Below, piece after piece: positions 22,693 through 34,621 of a stretch of 64,000 nucleotides of DNA. The stretch is from Lucifuga dentata. Taxonomy: Eukaryota > Chordata > Actinopteri > Ophidiiformes > Bythitidae. A model generated the notes under the pieces. The model was not told where the DNA came from and made no database searches. It saw only the letters and a program-made list of their open reading frames with translations. The position numbers were made by a program, and so were the translations under genes. The stretch is taken from contig VXCM01002864.1 of NCBI GenBank assembly GCA_014773175.1, positions 62,180-126,179 on the forward strand, in the 5' to 3' direction. How positions within the stretch are numbered: the stretch's first letter is position 1; each line of letters opens with the position of its first letter.

Positions 22693-23282
22693 AGGACCAA
22701 ACCACCCATTTTGCATGTTTGAGCCTAATATATTCAATTTTCATACATGTTATGTTACTGACAATCATTTTCCAAAGGATAAAACTGTATTTCAGCTTTC
22801 CTGATATTTTGCAAAACCTCTTAATGTTTGAAAATTAAATATTCAAGTGACACACCCACCTTAAATACGATGTTTCTCCTGCTAATAGTTACGCAGCCTT
22901 ATGAAGTCACTGTCATTTAAATTTTTTGATAAACTCAGGTCTTCTTTTAGGACTATATTTCCCAGTGGAGACATACATTCACTCCACGCTTTTTATTGCA
23001 CTTAAACATTAAAATTACATAACTTCTAAAAAAAAAAAAGAGAAAAACCTGAATACACGTCTTGTTGGTGATGATGGATTACCTATCCCAAGAATGTTTC
23101 AAGTATCAACAAGTTGATTTTAATAGAAGAATGAACTGAAACCAATGGAGGTCTGGAAGTAGGAAAAACATTTTTAATTCACCATTCTAGTAGTATGCTT
23201 TGGGAAATGATTGTCAGTAACATTACGTGTATGAAAATTGAGCATATTAGGCTCAAACATGCAAAATGGGTGGTATGGTCCT
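22693..23282 (-). mobile_element. TTAA-MITE copy E, full length (590 bp)
   Basis: Full-length element flanked by TTAA at 22689-22692 and 23283-23286, in reverse orientation to copy A. It splits the 3' UTR of a LINE; removing the element and one TTAA rejoins the LINE tail. This nested case shows that the element moves as a unit and supports TTAA as the target duplication. Confidence 0.9.
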
Positions 23283-23286
23283 TTAA

Positions 23287-23445
23287 CTTCGTGTTTTAGC
23301 CTATTAGTTTATTATTGTCGTCACTCTCTATCTTTGCCCTTTTGGGGTTTTTTTGGCGTGATGTCTTTTTATTACTTGCTTTTTAACATCTTATTTCTCT
23401 GTAAAGCGTCTTTGAGTGTCTAGAAAAGCACTCTATAAGTAAAAT

Positions 23446-23485
<40 letters not shown>
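23287..23485 (+). mobile_element. LINE 3' UTR, second part, with (ATT)n tail
   Basis: Continues the LINE interrupted at 22692. It ends with TGTAAAGCGTCTTTGAGTGT, AGAAAAGCACTCTATAAGTA, AAATGT and an ATT trinucleotide array at 23447-23485, a standard 3' terminus of fish LINEs of the L2/CR1 kind. Confidence 0.75.
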
Positions 23486-24010
23486 GAAATATGAATTCTG
23501 CTTAGTAAAACTATTATATACTGTGTTGAATGCCGTATGCTTGGATTCAAACAAATTGGCGGCTGTCATCTGTTTGCATTCTGCGGTCATCACTGGGACA
23601 CATACTGTGAGGATTTTGTCCTTTTTTGGAAATGCAGATGCAGACTTCCACAGCACAGATGGTGCTGCATGTCTGCATAGTTATGTGGAGATAACGAGTT
23701 CTGTACGGCAGAACTGCTTCCTCCACACGGAGCAACATCATCAACAACAGTCTGGAAGTTCATTTGCTTCCTGCATGTCAGAGTGAGGAGGGGATCACAG
23801 CTGGATTTTCCCTGTCATCTCTAGTCAGATATCATATCCTGTGATTCCATGTTTCCCAAGTCACTTTATATATGTTCTTGGCGTGAACCAGGAAGAAACT
23901 AAACTCAGCTACAACCTAGTGATTTATGCATCTTAACATCAGTGATTCTCAGTAGTTGTCAGTCAGTTTTTTGTATAGAGTGTTTATGTATAGTGTATTG
24001 TATAGAGGAG
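23486..24010. other. Non-coding spacer
   Basis: The 100-codon frame at 23484-23786 has no recognisable domain and begins in the LINE tail repeat. Nothing else recognised. Confidence 0.4.
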
Positions 24011-24016
24011 ATGAAA

Positions 24017-24070
24017 CTTGTAATATATATATTACATATACATATGTATATGTAATATATATATTACAAG
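24017..24070. repeat. Perfect 54-bp palindrome
   Basis: Arms of 27 bases starting CTTGTAATATATATATTACA are exactly inverse, centred on CAT/ATG near 24043. Flanking ATGAAAC and GTTTCAT extend the symmetry after a 3-base offset. It would form a hairpin in single-stranded DNA. Confidence 0.9.
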
Positions 24071-24084
24071 AAGTTTCATAACTG

Positions 24085-24174
24085 CATATATCTATATCTA
24101 TATCTATATCTATATATATATCTATATATATCTAGATATAGATATAGATATATATATCTATATCTATATATATA
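24085..24174. repeat. (TATC)/(TA) compound microsatellite, self-complementary
   Basis: TATATC and TATAGA repeats arranged so that the left and right halves are inverse around CTAGATATAG near 24130. It abuts the pogo-like MITE. Confidence 0.85.
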
Positions 24175-24572
24175 CAGGCAGTCCCTGGGTTATGAACGAG
24201 TTCCATTCCCACGGCTGTTCGTAAGTTGAATTTGTATGTAAGTCGGAACAGTTATGTAAGGTGCATATCTAGCGCATATATTTTACCTTTCTATGCATAA
24301 GAAACACTAAAGAAACACTTCCAGATATCCTAAAACATCGTAAATATAATAGTCGGGTACAATATAGTAATAATAATAATTATGCAGTGGTGGTGCAGTG
24401 GCGCACCGCTGACGATGTGCAATGTTCTGATGTGCATTGTAAAGTAGTGCACTGTTCATTATTATGAATCATTGTATGTAACTTGAATTTTTAATTTAAT
24501 AGGCTTTATGGCGGTCGGTTCGTAAGTACGGATTGTTCGTAAGTCGGACATTTGTAAGTCGGGGACTTCCTG
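24175..24572. mobile_element. pogo/Tigger-like MITE, 398 bp
   Basis: Starts CAGGCAGTCCCTGGGTTA and ends with the inverse GTCGGGGACTTCCTG, flanked by TA on both sides (24173-24174, 24573-24574). Internal GTTCGTAAGT and GTAAGTCGGA motifs repeat near both ends. Ends and TA target match the Tigger/pogo branch of Tc1/mariner. The interior has no transposase. Confidence 0.75.
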
Positions 24573-24574
24573 TA

Positions 24575-25211
24575 ATCAGGTCCACTGTGTTTTACCATAT
24601 ATGTTGACGACACCATTTTAATATGCAGTTTATGCTGTTTGGGAATAACTAATGGCTGACAGCTGGAATTGTCTCCAAAAAAGACCTAAAAATGAAGTGT
24701 CTTATGTAGCTGTCTGATTTTATGTGGATTGTAAGAGATATTGTGCTCCGTCAGGTCTTGCTCCTCTTCTTCTTAGTTTGTTGTTATGGAATTTCCTTCA
24801 ACTTGATTTTTATTTGTGTTTTCAAGGTCCATTTTTTTAAATCATACATGTAATTCTATCATGTCATAATGCTTTATTGTTATGTTATTTATGCAACTTT
24901 TTATACACCGCTGTCTCAGCCAGTTCTCCCCCACAAAAGATATTCTGAATCTCAAGTGGACTTCCTGGTTAAATAAAAATATGCTGATAGATAGTTTTCG
25001 ATGCGATCTTCTGCTCCTGCCAGGCTTTAACCTGGGCTGGGTGAACTTCTCCTCTCCTGCTTGTAAGACAGATTCTTTAACTGCTACATTATCATGTTGG
25101 TCAGACAAGGACATATGAAAACAACTGAGTTATTTCAGTTTTGGAAGCTCTCCCATCCAGATGCATTAGGAGCAGAAATCCATAGTTTTTGGCCAGTAGT
25201 CAGCCTGTGTT

Positions 25212-25242
<31 letters not shown>

Positions 25243-26400
25243 AAAACTGCTGGTATTCCTGAAGTCTGGTCAGCCATTGTCTCTTACTTGATGCTTTGTC
25301 CTGCCAGTCATATTCCCAAAAGCAATGGTATAGAATATATCCTCCATCTTATCTTCCTGCATCTTTGGCTATACCATCATTCAATCTTTATATGATGTTC
25401 ATATTTCTTATATATACTTACATATATTTATAAATTTGGCAATTTAGCATTTAACCGAAAATTGCAGAAATAGTTGGGTTTAAAAATTGCAAAACTATCG
25501 TTCCATCCGCTGTTAAATTTCTTATACATTTTTCTTTCACAAAGTTGAATTGATAGAATATGGGACATCTCATGATATTTACTTATAAAAATCTATTGTC
25601 AAAGCTTTTAAACTACGTCACAGATCTAATTTAAATCTCTGTGGCATGTTGTCTGAAGCTTACTTAACCTTGGATTTTCCTAAAGAGCTGTACGTATAAA
25701 TTTTTGCATTGCTGCATTCAGACACCTGGAATGAACTGCAGGCAGCTCTTCTTGTTCCCTCTGAGCTTTAATATCAGACGTCTTTCATCTCTATTGCAAT
25801 TGTCTCCGTTCATTCATTTCACTTGAAGGTTGGCTGTCTGACATGTTTATTTTAGCGCTGTCATATTTGTTACTGTCACTGTTTCATGGATTCTGGTCGT
25901 AGAAGCTGGATTCAAGCGCTGGAGGTTAATGTTTTCTTTGTTCTCGGGCCTCTATTGAAACAGACCTTGATTTTGTGAAACTACCTGATTGGATACAGGA
26001 TAAACAAAAGACCAGAGACACAGTCATCTGAGATTTCTCTTTCACACAATCCTTTAGATTGGGAAAACATGTTTTTTTCTCACTTTTGAATACAGGCAGT
26101 TCCAAGGCTTGGCCCTTATCATTTTCTATTATACTTTCTCCTCTGTTGCACTTCTGCTACTCAACTTTGAACTGTTTAGGTGCGTCATTTATTTCACATG
26201 TTGCTATAACAACACATACCCATAGCATCTGGTATATCACCCACAATATGCTTAACATTTTTGAAAAAAAGTTTAGAACATACATTACATTCAGGTGTGA
26301 TTATTTATTAATCTATATTAGAGCAAGACTGATACATCAGAAGGCCAATATAAATCAATAAGTACTGATCACAGATCTTAGTATTTGTGAAAATTTTACT
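24575..26400. other. Non-coding sequence, no gene seen
   Basis: Contains a T-run at 25210-25237. The 78- to 100-codon frames (24882, 26059) show no domain. No transposon end recognised. Confidence 0.45.
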
Positions 26401-26404
26401 TTAA

Positions 26405-26997
26405 AGGACCATACCACTGTTTTGCATGTTTGAGTCTAATATATTCAATTTTCATACATGTAACTTTACTGACAATCATTTCCCAAAACATACTACTGGA
26501 ACGGTGAATTAAAAATTTTTTTCCTACCTTCCAGACCTCCATTTGTTTCAGTTCATTCTGCTATTAAAATCAACTTGTTGATACTTGAAACGTTCTTGGG
26601 ATAGGTAATCCATCATCACCAACAAGACGTGTATTCAGGTTTTTTTTTTTTAGAAATTATGTAATTTCAGCATTTAAGCTCAATAAAAACTGTGGAGTGA
26701 ATGTATGCCTCCACCGGCGAATATAGTCCCAAAAGAAGACCTGTGTTTATGGAAAAATTTAAAGGACCATGACTTCATAAGGCTGTGTAACTATTAGCAG
26801 GAGAAACATGGATTTTTAAGGTGGGTGTATCACTTGAATATTTGATTTTGAAAGATTAAGAGGTTTTGCAAAATATCAGGAAAGCTGAAATATAGTTTTA
26901 TCCTCTGAAATACAGTTTTATCCTTTAGGAAATAACCTTACATGTATGAAAATTGAGTATATTTGGCTCAAACATGCAAAATGGATGGTATGGTCCT
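26405..26997 (+). mobile_element. TTAA-MITE copy F, full length (593 bp)
   Basis: Flanked by TTAA at 26401-26404 and 26998-27001. Same orientation as copy A. Right terminal repeat carries a small tandem duplication of the GAAATA-AGTTTTATCCT segment (about 26886-26926) and lacks part of the TGATTGTCAG block. Confidence 0.88.
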
Positions 26998-27001
26998 TTA
27001 A

Positions 27002-28649
27002 CATTTGCAAAAAGCCACTGCAGCACATAGTGTTTTATGAGCTACATTTTTCTGCATATTTAACCCTTATAAATACATCTGTAAATTCAAGTTCATTTTG
27101 TTTGTTACCGTTCAAAATTTACTATCATCTTTGATATCTAACTTTTGTTGAAATGTAACATGTCATGTCCTGGTAGTTAACTATTCAATATACAAATATG
27201 AGGGATGCTTGTTAAAAAAAAAAAAAAAAAANAAAAAAAAAAAAAAAAAGAGGTTGTGATTTTAAAACAAAAATACCAGCAGATGTAACATTATACAGTA
27301 TTCCTTCCTCTCAAATATCTATATTTGAATCTGCATCAAAAATCCAGTATCTATTCGTAATTTGAACTACTTTTTCTGAAACAAATGAATGCTGTACTGG
27401 ACTCGTGCTAAATGAATTAGTTTATTTTTTGTTTTGCATATGAGTAACGTCTTGCCACATTGAGGCATTTGCTCACGTATAACATTCAGACATGCTGTAG
27501 GTGAAAGCACTCATTCGTGATGAGGCAAGATTTTAGCATTTAAGTAGAGTACGACATTTTGTAGAGGTCGTCGTTGGAGGTAGCTGTGAAAATGTCATCA
27601 GTCATTAGGACACACTCCATGAAATACAATGCTCTATTTCAGCTCCGACGTTTCCTTCAGGGAATCACAAGGATCGTTCAAGTTGACTGGGTCCAGCAGA
27701 CAACGGTAAATTGTTTGCTCTGAGAAATGATTCTGCAGGGTTGGGATGTTCTTTCGGTTTGAAACTGTTCGAGAAATGTCACCTCGACTCCACGTTCTCT
27801 GAATGGGAGCGCTCTACAAAAACCAGAGCCTCCTCAGGACTTTTGGCTATCTACATTCATAGTAAGCAGGTCAAAGTCATGGACCGTTTGCTGACAAAAA
27901 AATAATGCAGAGCATATGGAAGGCCAGATTTAAGCCTTGAGATATTAACTTAAAACTGATTAAAGACTTGAAATCAGGCTACCTTCAAAGTAATCTCATT
28001 TCTGTAGTCACCCTGATCCTGACTTCCTGCTTAGCAAGAATACACTGACTTTAGGAACTCTCTGGACATTGAAAATTATAAACACCCATTTCTGACATTA
28101 TTTGAGAAGGAGATAAAATGTTTAATTTTATAAATAAACCTCCAATAGAATAGTACATTAAAGGCAGTTATAATTCACATCCAGAGCAGCTGTATGATTT
28201 TGTTGTGTAGATAAACAGGCAGTGGCTCTGAAAAAAACCTTTTTCTTGTTGAATTTGTTGTTGCTTTTAGTGGAGAAAGAGTGTTTTTCGTCCATTTTGT
28301 CCTTGTAGAGATTTCTGTAATTGAACCTTTACTCCTGTTTTTAGAACACAAGTCTTCTCCTGGTTAAAATGTTTGCTTGTCCAAGTTACCAGCCTTCAGG
28401 GCTGAGTGTTATATTAGTGCCATCTCTGCTCTTCCAGGTCTGGTCTCTGCCAAGGTCACTTGGCCTGAGCCACAGTTGACGGCTCCCACTCAGCCAGGCC
28501 AGATGGTCCCCTCTGCACATGTTGCCTTCTGCTGATACCACTCTGAAGGCGAGGACATCACAAGTGACATTCAGGAGCCAAGTATACCAACTTTCAGCTG
28601 TCAGTGGTAGAGATGTGGAATACTAAACCAACTGTGACAGTTCACACGT
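27002..28649. other. Non-coding sequence, no gene seen
   Basis: Holds a poly(A) split by a single N (27214-27249, N at 27232). Segment 27585-27905 has a 64-codon frame of mixed composition without a recognised domain. About 28430-28620 is GC-balanced and unrepeated and may be conserved. Confidence 0.45.
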
Positions 28650-29653
28650 AAAGAAGCGTATCGGTGATTCTGTATGTTTTGGCCCAATAAATACCGTATT
28701 ATAGTCAACTGTAAGTCGTTCCCCGATTTTGACCTGCAAATTTAGATTTTTAAAGAAACCCGTATATAAGCCGACCCCCTGATGTTGTTCCATCAATTTA
28801 TTTGTTTAGCAAATTACATGTTTTTCTGGGTGTTGTCATAGTATTCCTGTGATTTTCTGAAAATAATCCACGTGCTGGTAAACATATTTATTTCAGCAGC
28901 TGATTACCGTAACTGACGAATCACGGCTTACTGGCCGCTGCAAAATATGCTGAATAAGATGTTTAGTCAGGAAATATATCATTCTAAGGTATGATTTAAA
29001 CTATTTTACATGGTAGTGGTAATAGGTAGTATTTCTACCACTGGAAATTTCATTGTCTGGGATCTGATTTGAATTAGTCATGTATAAGCCGACCCCCCGA
29101 TTTGCTTTGTGAAATTTGTTTAACAAAATAAAATTAAAAAAAGCTTATACTAGAGTATATATGGTACTACCTGCATACATGTTGCATTACTGCTATTTTT
29201 CCTACTTTCCAGACAGCCAGTTGTTTCAGTTTATTTCAGTATGCCATATAAATCAATTTGCAGGGACCTGAAACATGCTTGAGATAGGTAATCCATCGCA
29301 GCTAATGTGACGTCTATCAAATTTTTTGTGGAAGTTAAGTTAATTTAACTGATCCGACACGGAGCTGCACAGAAGAAAATGTATCCTCCACCAGAGAATA
29401 TAGTCTCAGGAGAAAATACAGCTTTTACTGAGAAATTACAATGAATGTGTCTTCAAAATTGCGCGTATGTGGTAGCAGGTAAAACATTTAAGGCGGGTGT
29501 ATCACCTCAACATTTCATTTTGAAGATGATGGGATTTGATAAAATAACTCAAAAAATAAAATATGGCTTTAGGTTTTGGAAACTGGTTGGCAGGAATGTA
29601 ACATGAGTCATTATTGGGCTAAAACATGCAAAACAACCAGTATTGTCCTTTAA
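28650..29653 (+). mobile_element. Old TTAA-MITE split by a nested element
   Basis: Left fragment 28650-28693 (GTATGTTTTGGCCCAATAAA) continues at 29165 with CTACCTGCATACATG and runs collinearly with the young family (CCTCCACC-AGAGAATATAGTC block, GGCGGGTGTATCACC block) to TGTCCT before TTAA at 29650-29653. Many substitutions separate it from copies A-H, so it belongs to an older wave. Confidence 0.7.
28694..29164. mobile_element. TA-flanked MITE nested in old TTAA element (471 bp)
   Basis: Lies between TA at 28692-28693 and TA at 29165-29166. The left end CCGTATTATAGTC and the inverse of the right end CCATATATACTCTAG are imperfect inverted repeats. Interior motifs TATAAGCCGACCCCC occur twice, near 28774 and 29083. 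No transposase. TA flanks suggest a Tc1/mariner-type parent; the family is not recognised with certainty. Confidence 0.65.
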
Positions 29654-29656
29654 AGA

Positions 29657-30584
29657 AGGCAGGTTTTACAGGCTTTAGGTCTCCTGTACAGGATGTCAAG
29701 ATCCTAAAAGAGTCATTGTTGTCTGATTGATGCTTCACTGAATGAGTAAATGGAAGATTTCTTGACATAACCCCGTTTTATGTCTTTTGTAAGTTAAAGG
29801 CTAATTGCGTAGCTTTATGTTTTCCAGCTATAACAATTGATTTTAGTGCTGCAGAAATGTGGTACAGTAAGTCATTTTCTGATACTGCAACATGGTTTTC
29901 AATGAATCTTCCTCTGTAAAATAGCAGCCATTTGCAATAACAAACGTTTCAGCACAATATGTTAGACTTTGTTTTGTTGCTCAGTCTTGATCCTTATTTT
30001 TACATGAAAATGCCAGAGACATTACAATTCATAATAAAAACGCATTGAATAGCTTAGTATGAGATTGGGAGCAGTTATTTGTACCTGACTTTCAACAGAT
30101 GGCATTGAATGCATCACAGATACACACACTTGGCTGAGTTGAAGGGTCTCACTCTGATAACATATTTATAGCTGTGCTGTTCATGAAATGCAGCCTGAAA
30201 CTCTTTATTTAAGGAAAAGCAGCAACACCAATGGAAAAAAAAATGAAAATAAACCCCACTTTGTTAAAAATAAAAGTCATGCATTCTTTTTTTTTTTTTT
30301 TTTTTTATAAGTAAAACGAAGGCTAGTTTTTTTTTTGGCTCCCTATCTCATAAATGCCCACAATGCCAATGGTTTCTGACCCAGCCGAAGCTCTCTTGTA
30401 AAATTCTTAACAATTAGCATTAAAATATAATCAAGTATAAAAAGTGAATGTACTCATAGTTGAGAATTAAACTTTTGGACTTAAAGTTAATAACTTTACC
30501 AGGTACTATCCAAAGTAGGAACTATGTGGCGCTTCAGTGAGGTCAATGGTCATATTGCATTTCTGCTTCAAGTACTGACTCAAA
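29657..30584. other. Non-coding spacer
   Basis: Contains a T-run at 30287-30306. No gene or transposon end recognised. Confidence 0.45.
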
Positions 30585-31319
30585 GACCTAGATTCATAAA
30601 AAGAAACAAAAAATGGCGATAAGGAGTGTAGTGTTGCCTTAATGCACGCTGTGATAATTGAAGCTCATTCATAAAACTTCTCCTGTGATAATCAGAGCAG
30701 CGCTGTCACATGAAGGCTGTGAGGTGTGTCAGGTAAAAGCCGATGAAGATCAGTGTGTTAATGAGCTGCTGCATATTTACCAGCCACCATTTATCCTGAT
30801 TCATCTGGTTTTAAAGGAAACAGACATTCTGCTTTAGAGCTCCTCGTTTTAACAGACTGACACTAAAATAACAGGAAAATGCATTTTAACCTCCATAGTG
30901 TGTATTAATCACACTGTGGGGTCTGTGTGTGTATGTGTGCGTGAGGGAAAGAGAGACGCACAGCACTGAAGCAGAGTGTGTGAGATCAGATCAAAACTCA
31001 CTCTTTAAAAAGTGACTGATCCACTGAGAGAGTTTACCTATCAAAGTTATTGATCACTAACACATGTGAGGCAAATAAAGTTTTAAATACCGCTGAAATT
31101 TACCACCGGACTGAAGCAGGTCTTAATTTTAGCGTGTGTGTTTGTTTTATGAATAGCTACTGCCACATGTAAATAAGGAAATATCACAGTAACGCCTCTT
31201 TCAAGGCTAATGCTAAAATATGTCGCTAACAGGAGTTTATGAATGAGAGAAAGTAGTTGCACCATGAAACTTGCACATAGCGATGCGGTAACTATGGCTA
31301 CGGTTTATGAATCTGAGCC
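30585..31319. mobile_element. Dispersed repeat family 3, copy 1 (MITE-like, 735 bp)
   Basis: Ends are short inverted repeats: GACCTAGATTCATAAA at the left and TTTATGAATCTGAGCC at the right. A possible CAAAG direct repeat lies at each border. The interior aligns in order with 48655-49345, including GATAATTGAAGCTCATTCAT, GCTGCATATTTA, AGATCAGATC, TTATTGATCACTAA and CCTCTTTCAAGGC-like blocks. No coding capacity; class unknown. Confidence 0.6.
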
Positions 31320-32030
31320 AAAGTCTCTCTGGATCTTCACATCTGCATAAGTAGTCAGAAAAATTCCAGGTCCTTGTCTGTCCACAGCTTTGAATAGTTT
31401 TTATAGTTCAGAAGTTTTGAAGCTCGCTGTTGCTGTTTCACTAGCTTTGACCAATCAGAGTCGGAGTTAGCGAAGTACTTTTTGATTACATGAAGTCAAG
31501 TTTCAAGTCAGCAACTTTGCAGCTTTAATCTAAGTCAAGGCTCAGGCCATTTTCACATGTACATGGTTTGGTCCAGTTCAGGTCAAAAAGATCACAACAC
31601 ATCAATCTTACATAACCCTTCTTCAGATATGCTGTGTTAAAGGTTAGCATGTTATACGGTATGTGACTATGGCTAGGAAAGTATGCCCATTCTATCTTTG
31701 TTTCATGTTATTTATCCCGGCATGGTAAAGCTTTTCCTATTTTTGTTTTGTTTCATTTTGCCATTTCTGATCAATGAGCAGAAATACCAGTGTTCATACG
31801 ACTTTTTTTTTTTTTTTTTTTTNTTTTTTTTTTTTTTTTTTTGGATTGCATTTGATCCCATGTGAATCTAAACCAAACCATTAGATAAATGCATCATTTT
31901 AGCAATTTAACCCCTGATTCAGACCAGAGCAAACGATCCACAGGTCTGAAAATGCCCAAACTCGAATGAATTTAATCCATACCACTGACTGCACCTTACC
32001 ACTCTCTTAAACTACCTAAACTACTAAAAC
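31320..32030. other. Non-coding spacer with split poly(T)
   Basis: Poly(T) at 31803-31842 is split by a single N at 31823. No gene recognised. Confidence 0.45.
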
Positions 32031-32032
32031 TG

Positions 32033-32419
32033 AGCTTGCATTGATCATATACATTCATTATCAACTATTGTATGGACAAGAATTGAAGAAGGTAAATCAA
32101 CTTTTGTTTGCTTTGTTGATTTTCAAAAGGCCTTTGGTTGGGTTCAGAGAGACTTACTTGCCTTTAAACTTATAAAAGCAGGGGTGGACAGTAGATTCTA
32201 TAAAGCACTTAAATCACTTTATAACTGCCCAGTTGCTTGTATTGACATAAATAATATGTTCACTGATTTGTTTTGTACTTCCTTTGGAGTTAAACAAGGT
32301 GATGTTCTGTCTCCTACATTTTTTACAATTTATGTTAATGATTTGGCTTTACAAATTAAAGAAGCAAACTTAGGCATATGATTAGATGATATAACCTTGG
32401 GTATTCTACTGTACGCTTA
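32033..32419 (+). pseudogene. LINE reverse transcriptase fragment
   Basis: The frame reads ACIDHIHSLSTIV, TFVCFVDFQKAFGWVQRD, AGVDSRFYKALKSLY, then FGVKQGDVLSPTFFTIYVND and on to an in-frame TGA at 32379-32381. After it, LDDITLGILLYA follows and ends at a TAG exactly where the YADD active-site box should continue. Motif A (FVDFQKAF) keeps its aspartate, with Gly for the usual second Asp; motif B region (GVKQGDVLSP) is intact; the catalytic Asp-Asp of motif C is missing. The copy is dead. Confidence 0.82.
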
Positions 32420-32559
32420 GTTTTGGGGTTTTCAAGTTAGCTAATTTTGTTTCAAAAGCCTGGAAGAGAAGGCAGGATGGGTTATATGCTCAATGACTAC
32501 AGTGTGTGGGAAATTTTTGTTTGCTCTTCTTTTGTAATTTTTCTTTGATGAGCTGTGCT

Positions 32560-32700
32560 GTGATATCACTGTGTATGTATGCATATGTATACATGGAAAT
32601 TGTAAATATATCCAGTCCAGCATGTGTGTGTAATGGTGTCTTGTAAGCCCATGTGGGTTGGGCACATGCGTGTGCATGACACCAAAATAAAAATTTCATT
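32560..32700 (+). mobile_element. LINE 3' UTR end
   Basis: TTGTAAGCCCATGTGGGTTG, GGCACATGCGTG, ACACCAAAATAAAAATTTCA form a typical LINE 3' end with AATAAA-like signal. It follows the reverse transcriptase fragment in the same orientation, so the two are probably one insertion with an internal deletion that removed the rest of the ORF. Confidence 0.5.
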
Positions 32701-33886
32701 CACTACCTTTATTGCATTAGTATTACAATAACTTTCTTTGTTTTTGTTATCTTGGACTGCTAGCATCAGGGGATCCCACGCAAAATTTACCAGTTGCGAC
32801 AACACACCTGCACAGCTGGTGACACCTCTTGAGAGATATCAAAACCCACAGAAATTCCCTTTAAATACAAGTTTACAAGCTGGAATGAGTGTTTTTGCCC
32901 ACTCTGACACAAATGTGGCATAACTCCTCAAATTCCACCGAGGCAAAGTACAAGCTGCAGCATTGTGGAAAATGCAGCAGCCTTAATTGAATTAGTGAAA
33001 AACAAGGACATGGTAATGGGCTATATGAAAGAAAAGCATCCAGAGGTGTCATTTGAGGTCTCAGCTCATTATGTCCTGATCTCTGAAAGCTATATGCTGT
33101 CACGCTCAGACTCTAACCTCCAAGTGCACTCTGCTTAAATGACCATTTTCTATGTCTAGTCTGTCTCTTTCTCTCCCACTTTAGTCAAGGAAAGGCGAGA
33201 TGAGATGTGCTTTTTAAGTCCCATAATTACAGCAGAATAATCAGCCCATTTAACATTCGTCTTTGCCTTTGTCTGCATGTTCAGAGGGCTTTAAGACAGC
33301 TAATTGGGCAAGAGGGCTTACCCAAATAGCGCAGACTTAGAAAGAAAAGTGGCTTTCAGTATAAGGAGATATGAAGGGCTTACGTCCTGTACTGTATAAT
33401 TTTCTGATAACATTGAGACCACAGTTAGTTTTCACAGAAAGGCTAGAGACAGGAAAACCTGGCTGAGCTCAGCTTGCAGTTGCTGCGGCGCTTTGTGAGG
33501 AAAGACTGCCTGCAGCCCGAGATAAAATGACGAGAGGTGACAAATTCATAACGACTTTGTGTTGGTACAATTCAGAGGGATTCGGGGTTTGGCCTGGAAT
33601 AAGGTGACATGGCTGACAGGGATTTCATCTGGCTGAACTTACCACACGCTGCAGCAAAGAGACAATCCTGGACAAGATGCATCCTGGAAAGTCAAACTGG
33701 GGTTTTTTTTTTAATGTACTGGTTCAACAAAGATAGACTGTACATGGTGAATATATTAAAATTATTTAAAAACAAGAGGAACATGACATACTTTGCTGAC
33801 AAGCTTGATATGTCAGCAGTCAGAGGAACATGTATTCACTTACATATATAGCAGATAGTGTTGGAAGTAATGCTCTGAGACTCTAT
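32701..33886. other. Non-coding sequence, no gene seen
   Basis: Mixed-composition sequence; frames of at most 80 codons with no domain. No transposon end recognised. Confidence 0.45.
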
Positions 33887-33890
33887 TTAA

Positions 33891-34115
33891 AGGAAAATAC
33901 TGGTGATTTTGCATGTTTGAGCCCAATAAATACAACCCACATACATGTTATATTACTGCCATCCATTTTCCAAAACATTACTGGAGCTGTAAATTTTAGA
34001 ATCATTTTTCCTTTTCCTCCAGACTGTCACTGATTTTAGTTCATTCAAGTACGCTATAAGTTTAATAATAATACACAGCAGCTAACATTAATTGAAGCCT
34101 GTATTTTTGGAAGAA
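33891..34115 (+). mobile_element. Old TTAA-MITE copy, left half
   Basis: Preceded by TTAA at 33887-33890. Reads AGGAAAATACTGGTGATTTT, GCATGTTTGAGCCCAATAAA, ACATACATGTTATATTACTG and then the diverged CCTCCAGACTGTCAC block. It fades near 34115 without the right half. It shares the AATAAATAC variant with the old copies at 2840 and 28650. Confidence 0.68.
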
Positions 34116-34596
34116 ACTTGTATCGGCATAATGGAAGTGTTTGTTTATGTCAAAGGAAAAATATTATGTGTATATATTTTTTATATAGGCATGTGTAGCA
34201 ATGGTTACTTCACATTATTTGTTGAAATTACTTTGTCGTGCATTAATTGGCAGCTGACCAGCTATGGCAGATTGCCTGTAAATGAATTTTGAAAAGAGTA
34301 AGTGACAAAGTTCCCAGTTGAAATTAATTGCCTCTCAACAAAAAGCCTTTCAGACTTTGGCAAAGTGTTACTGCATCGATTTTGTCCTTGTAAGTGATAG
34401 TGTGAGGCTTCACCCTTCACGATTTGAGGGTCCTGCACCAAATCTGTATTCAAACAGAGCAGCAGAGCAGAAAATACATAAATACTCAAATTGGCTGAGG
34501 ACACTCAATTTAAACTATGCATACACTTGTGCATACAGTTGCTACATTGCTCAGATACCACTTGAGTACTATATCAATCTGATGGATTAAATACAG
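34116..34596. other. Non-coding spacer
   Basis: No gene recognised. The 80- to 90-codon frames on both strands at 34262-34590 overlap each other and show no domain. Confidence 0.4.
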
Positions 34597-34621
34597 TATA
34601 TATATATATATATATATATAT
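34597..34621. repeat. (TA)n microsatellite
   Basis: TA tract that also serves as the left insertion site of the hAT-like element following it. Confidence 0.9.
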
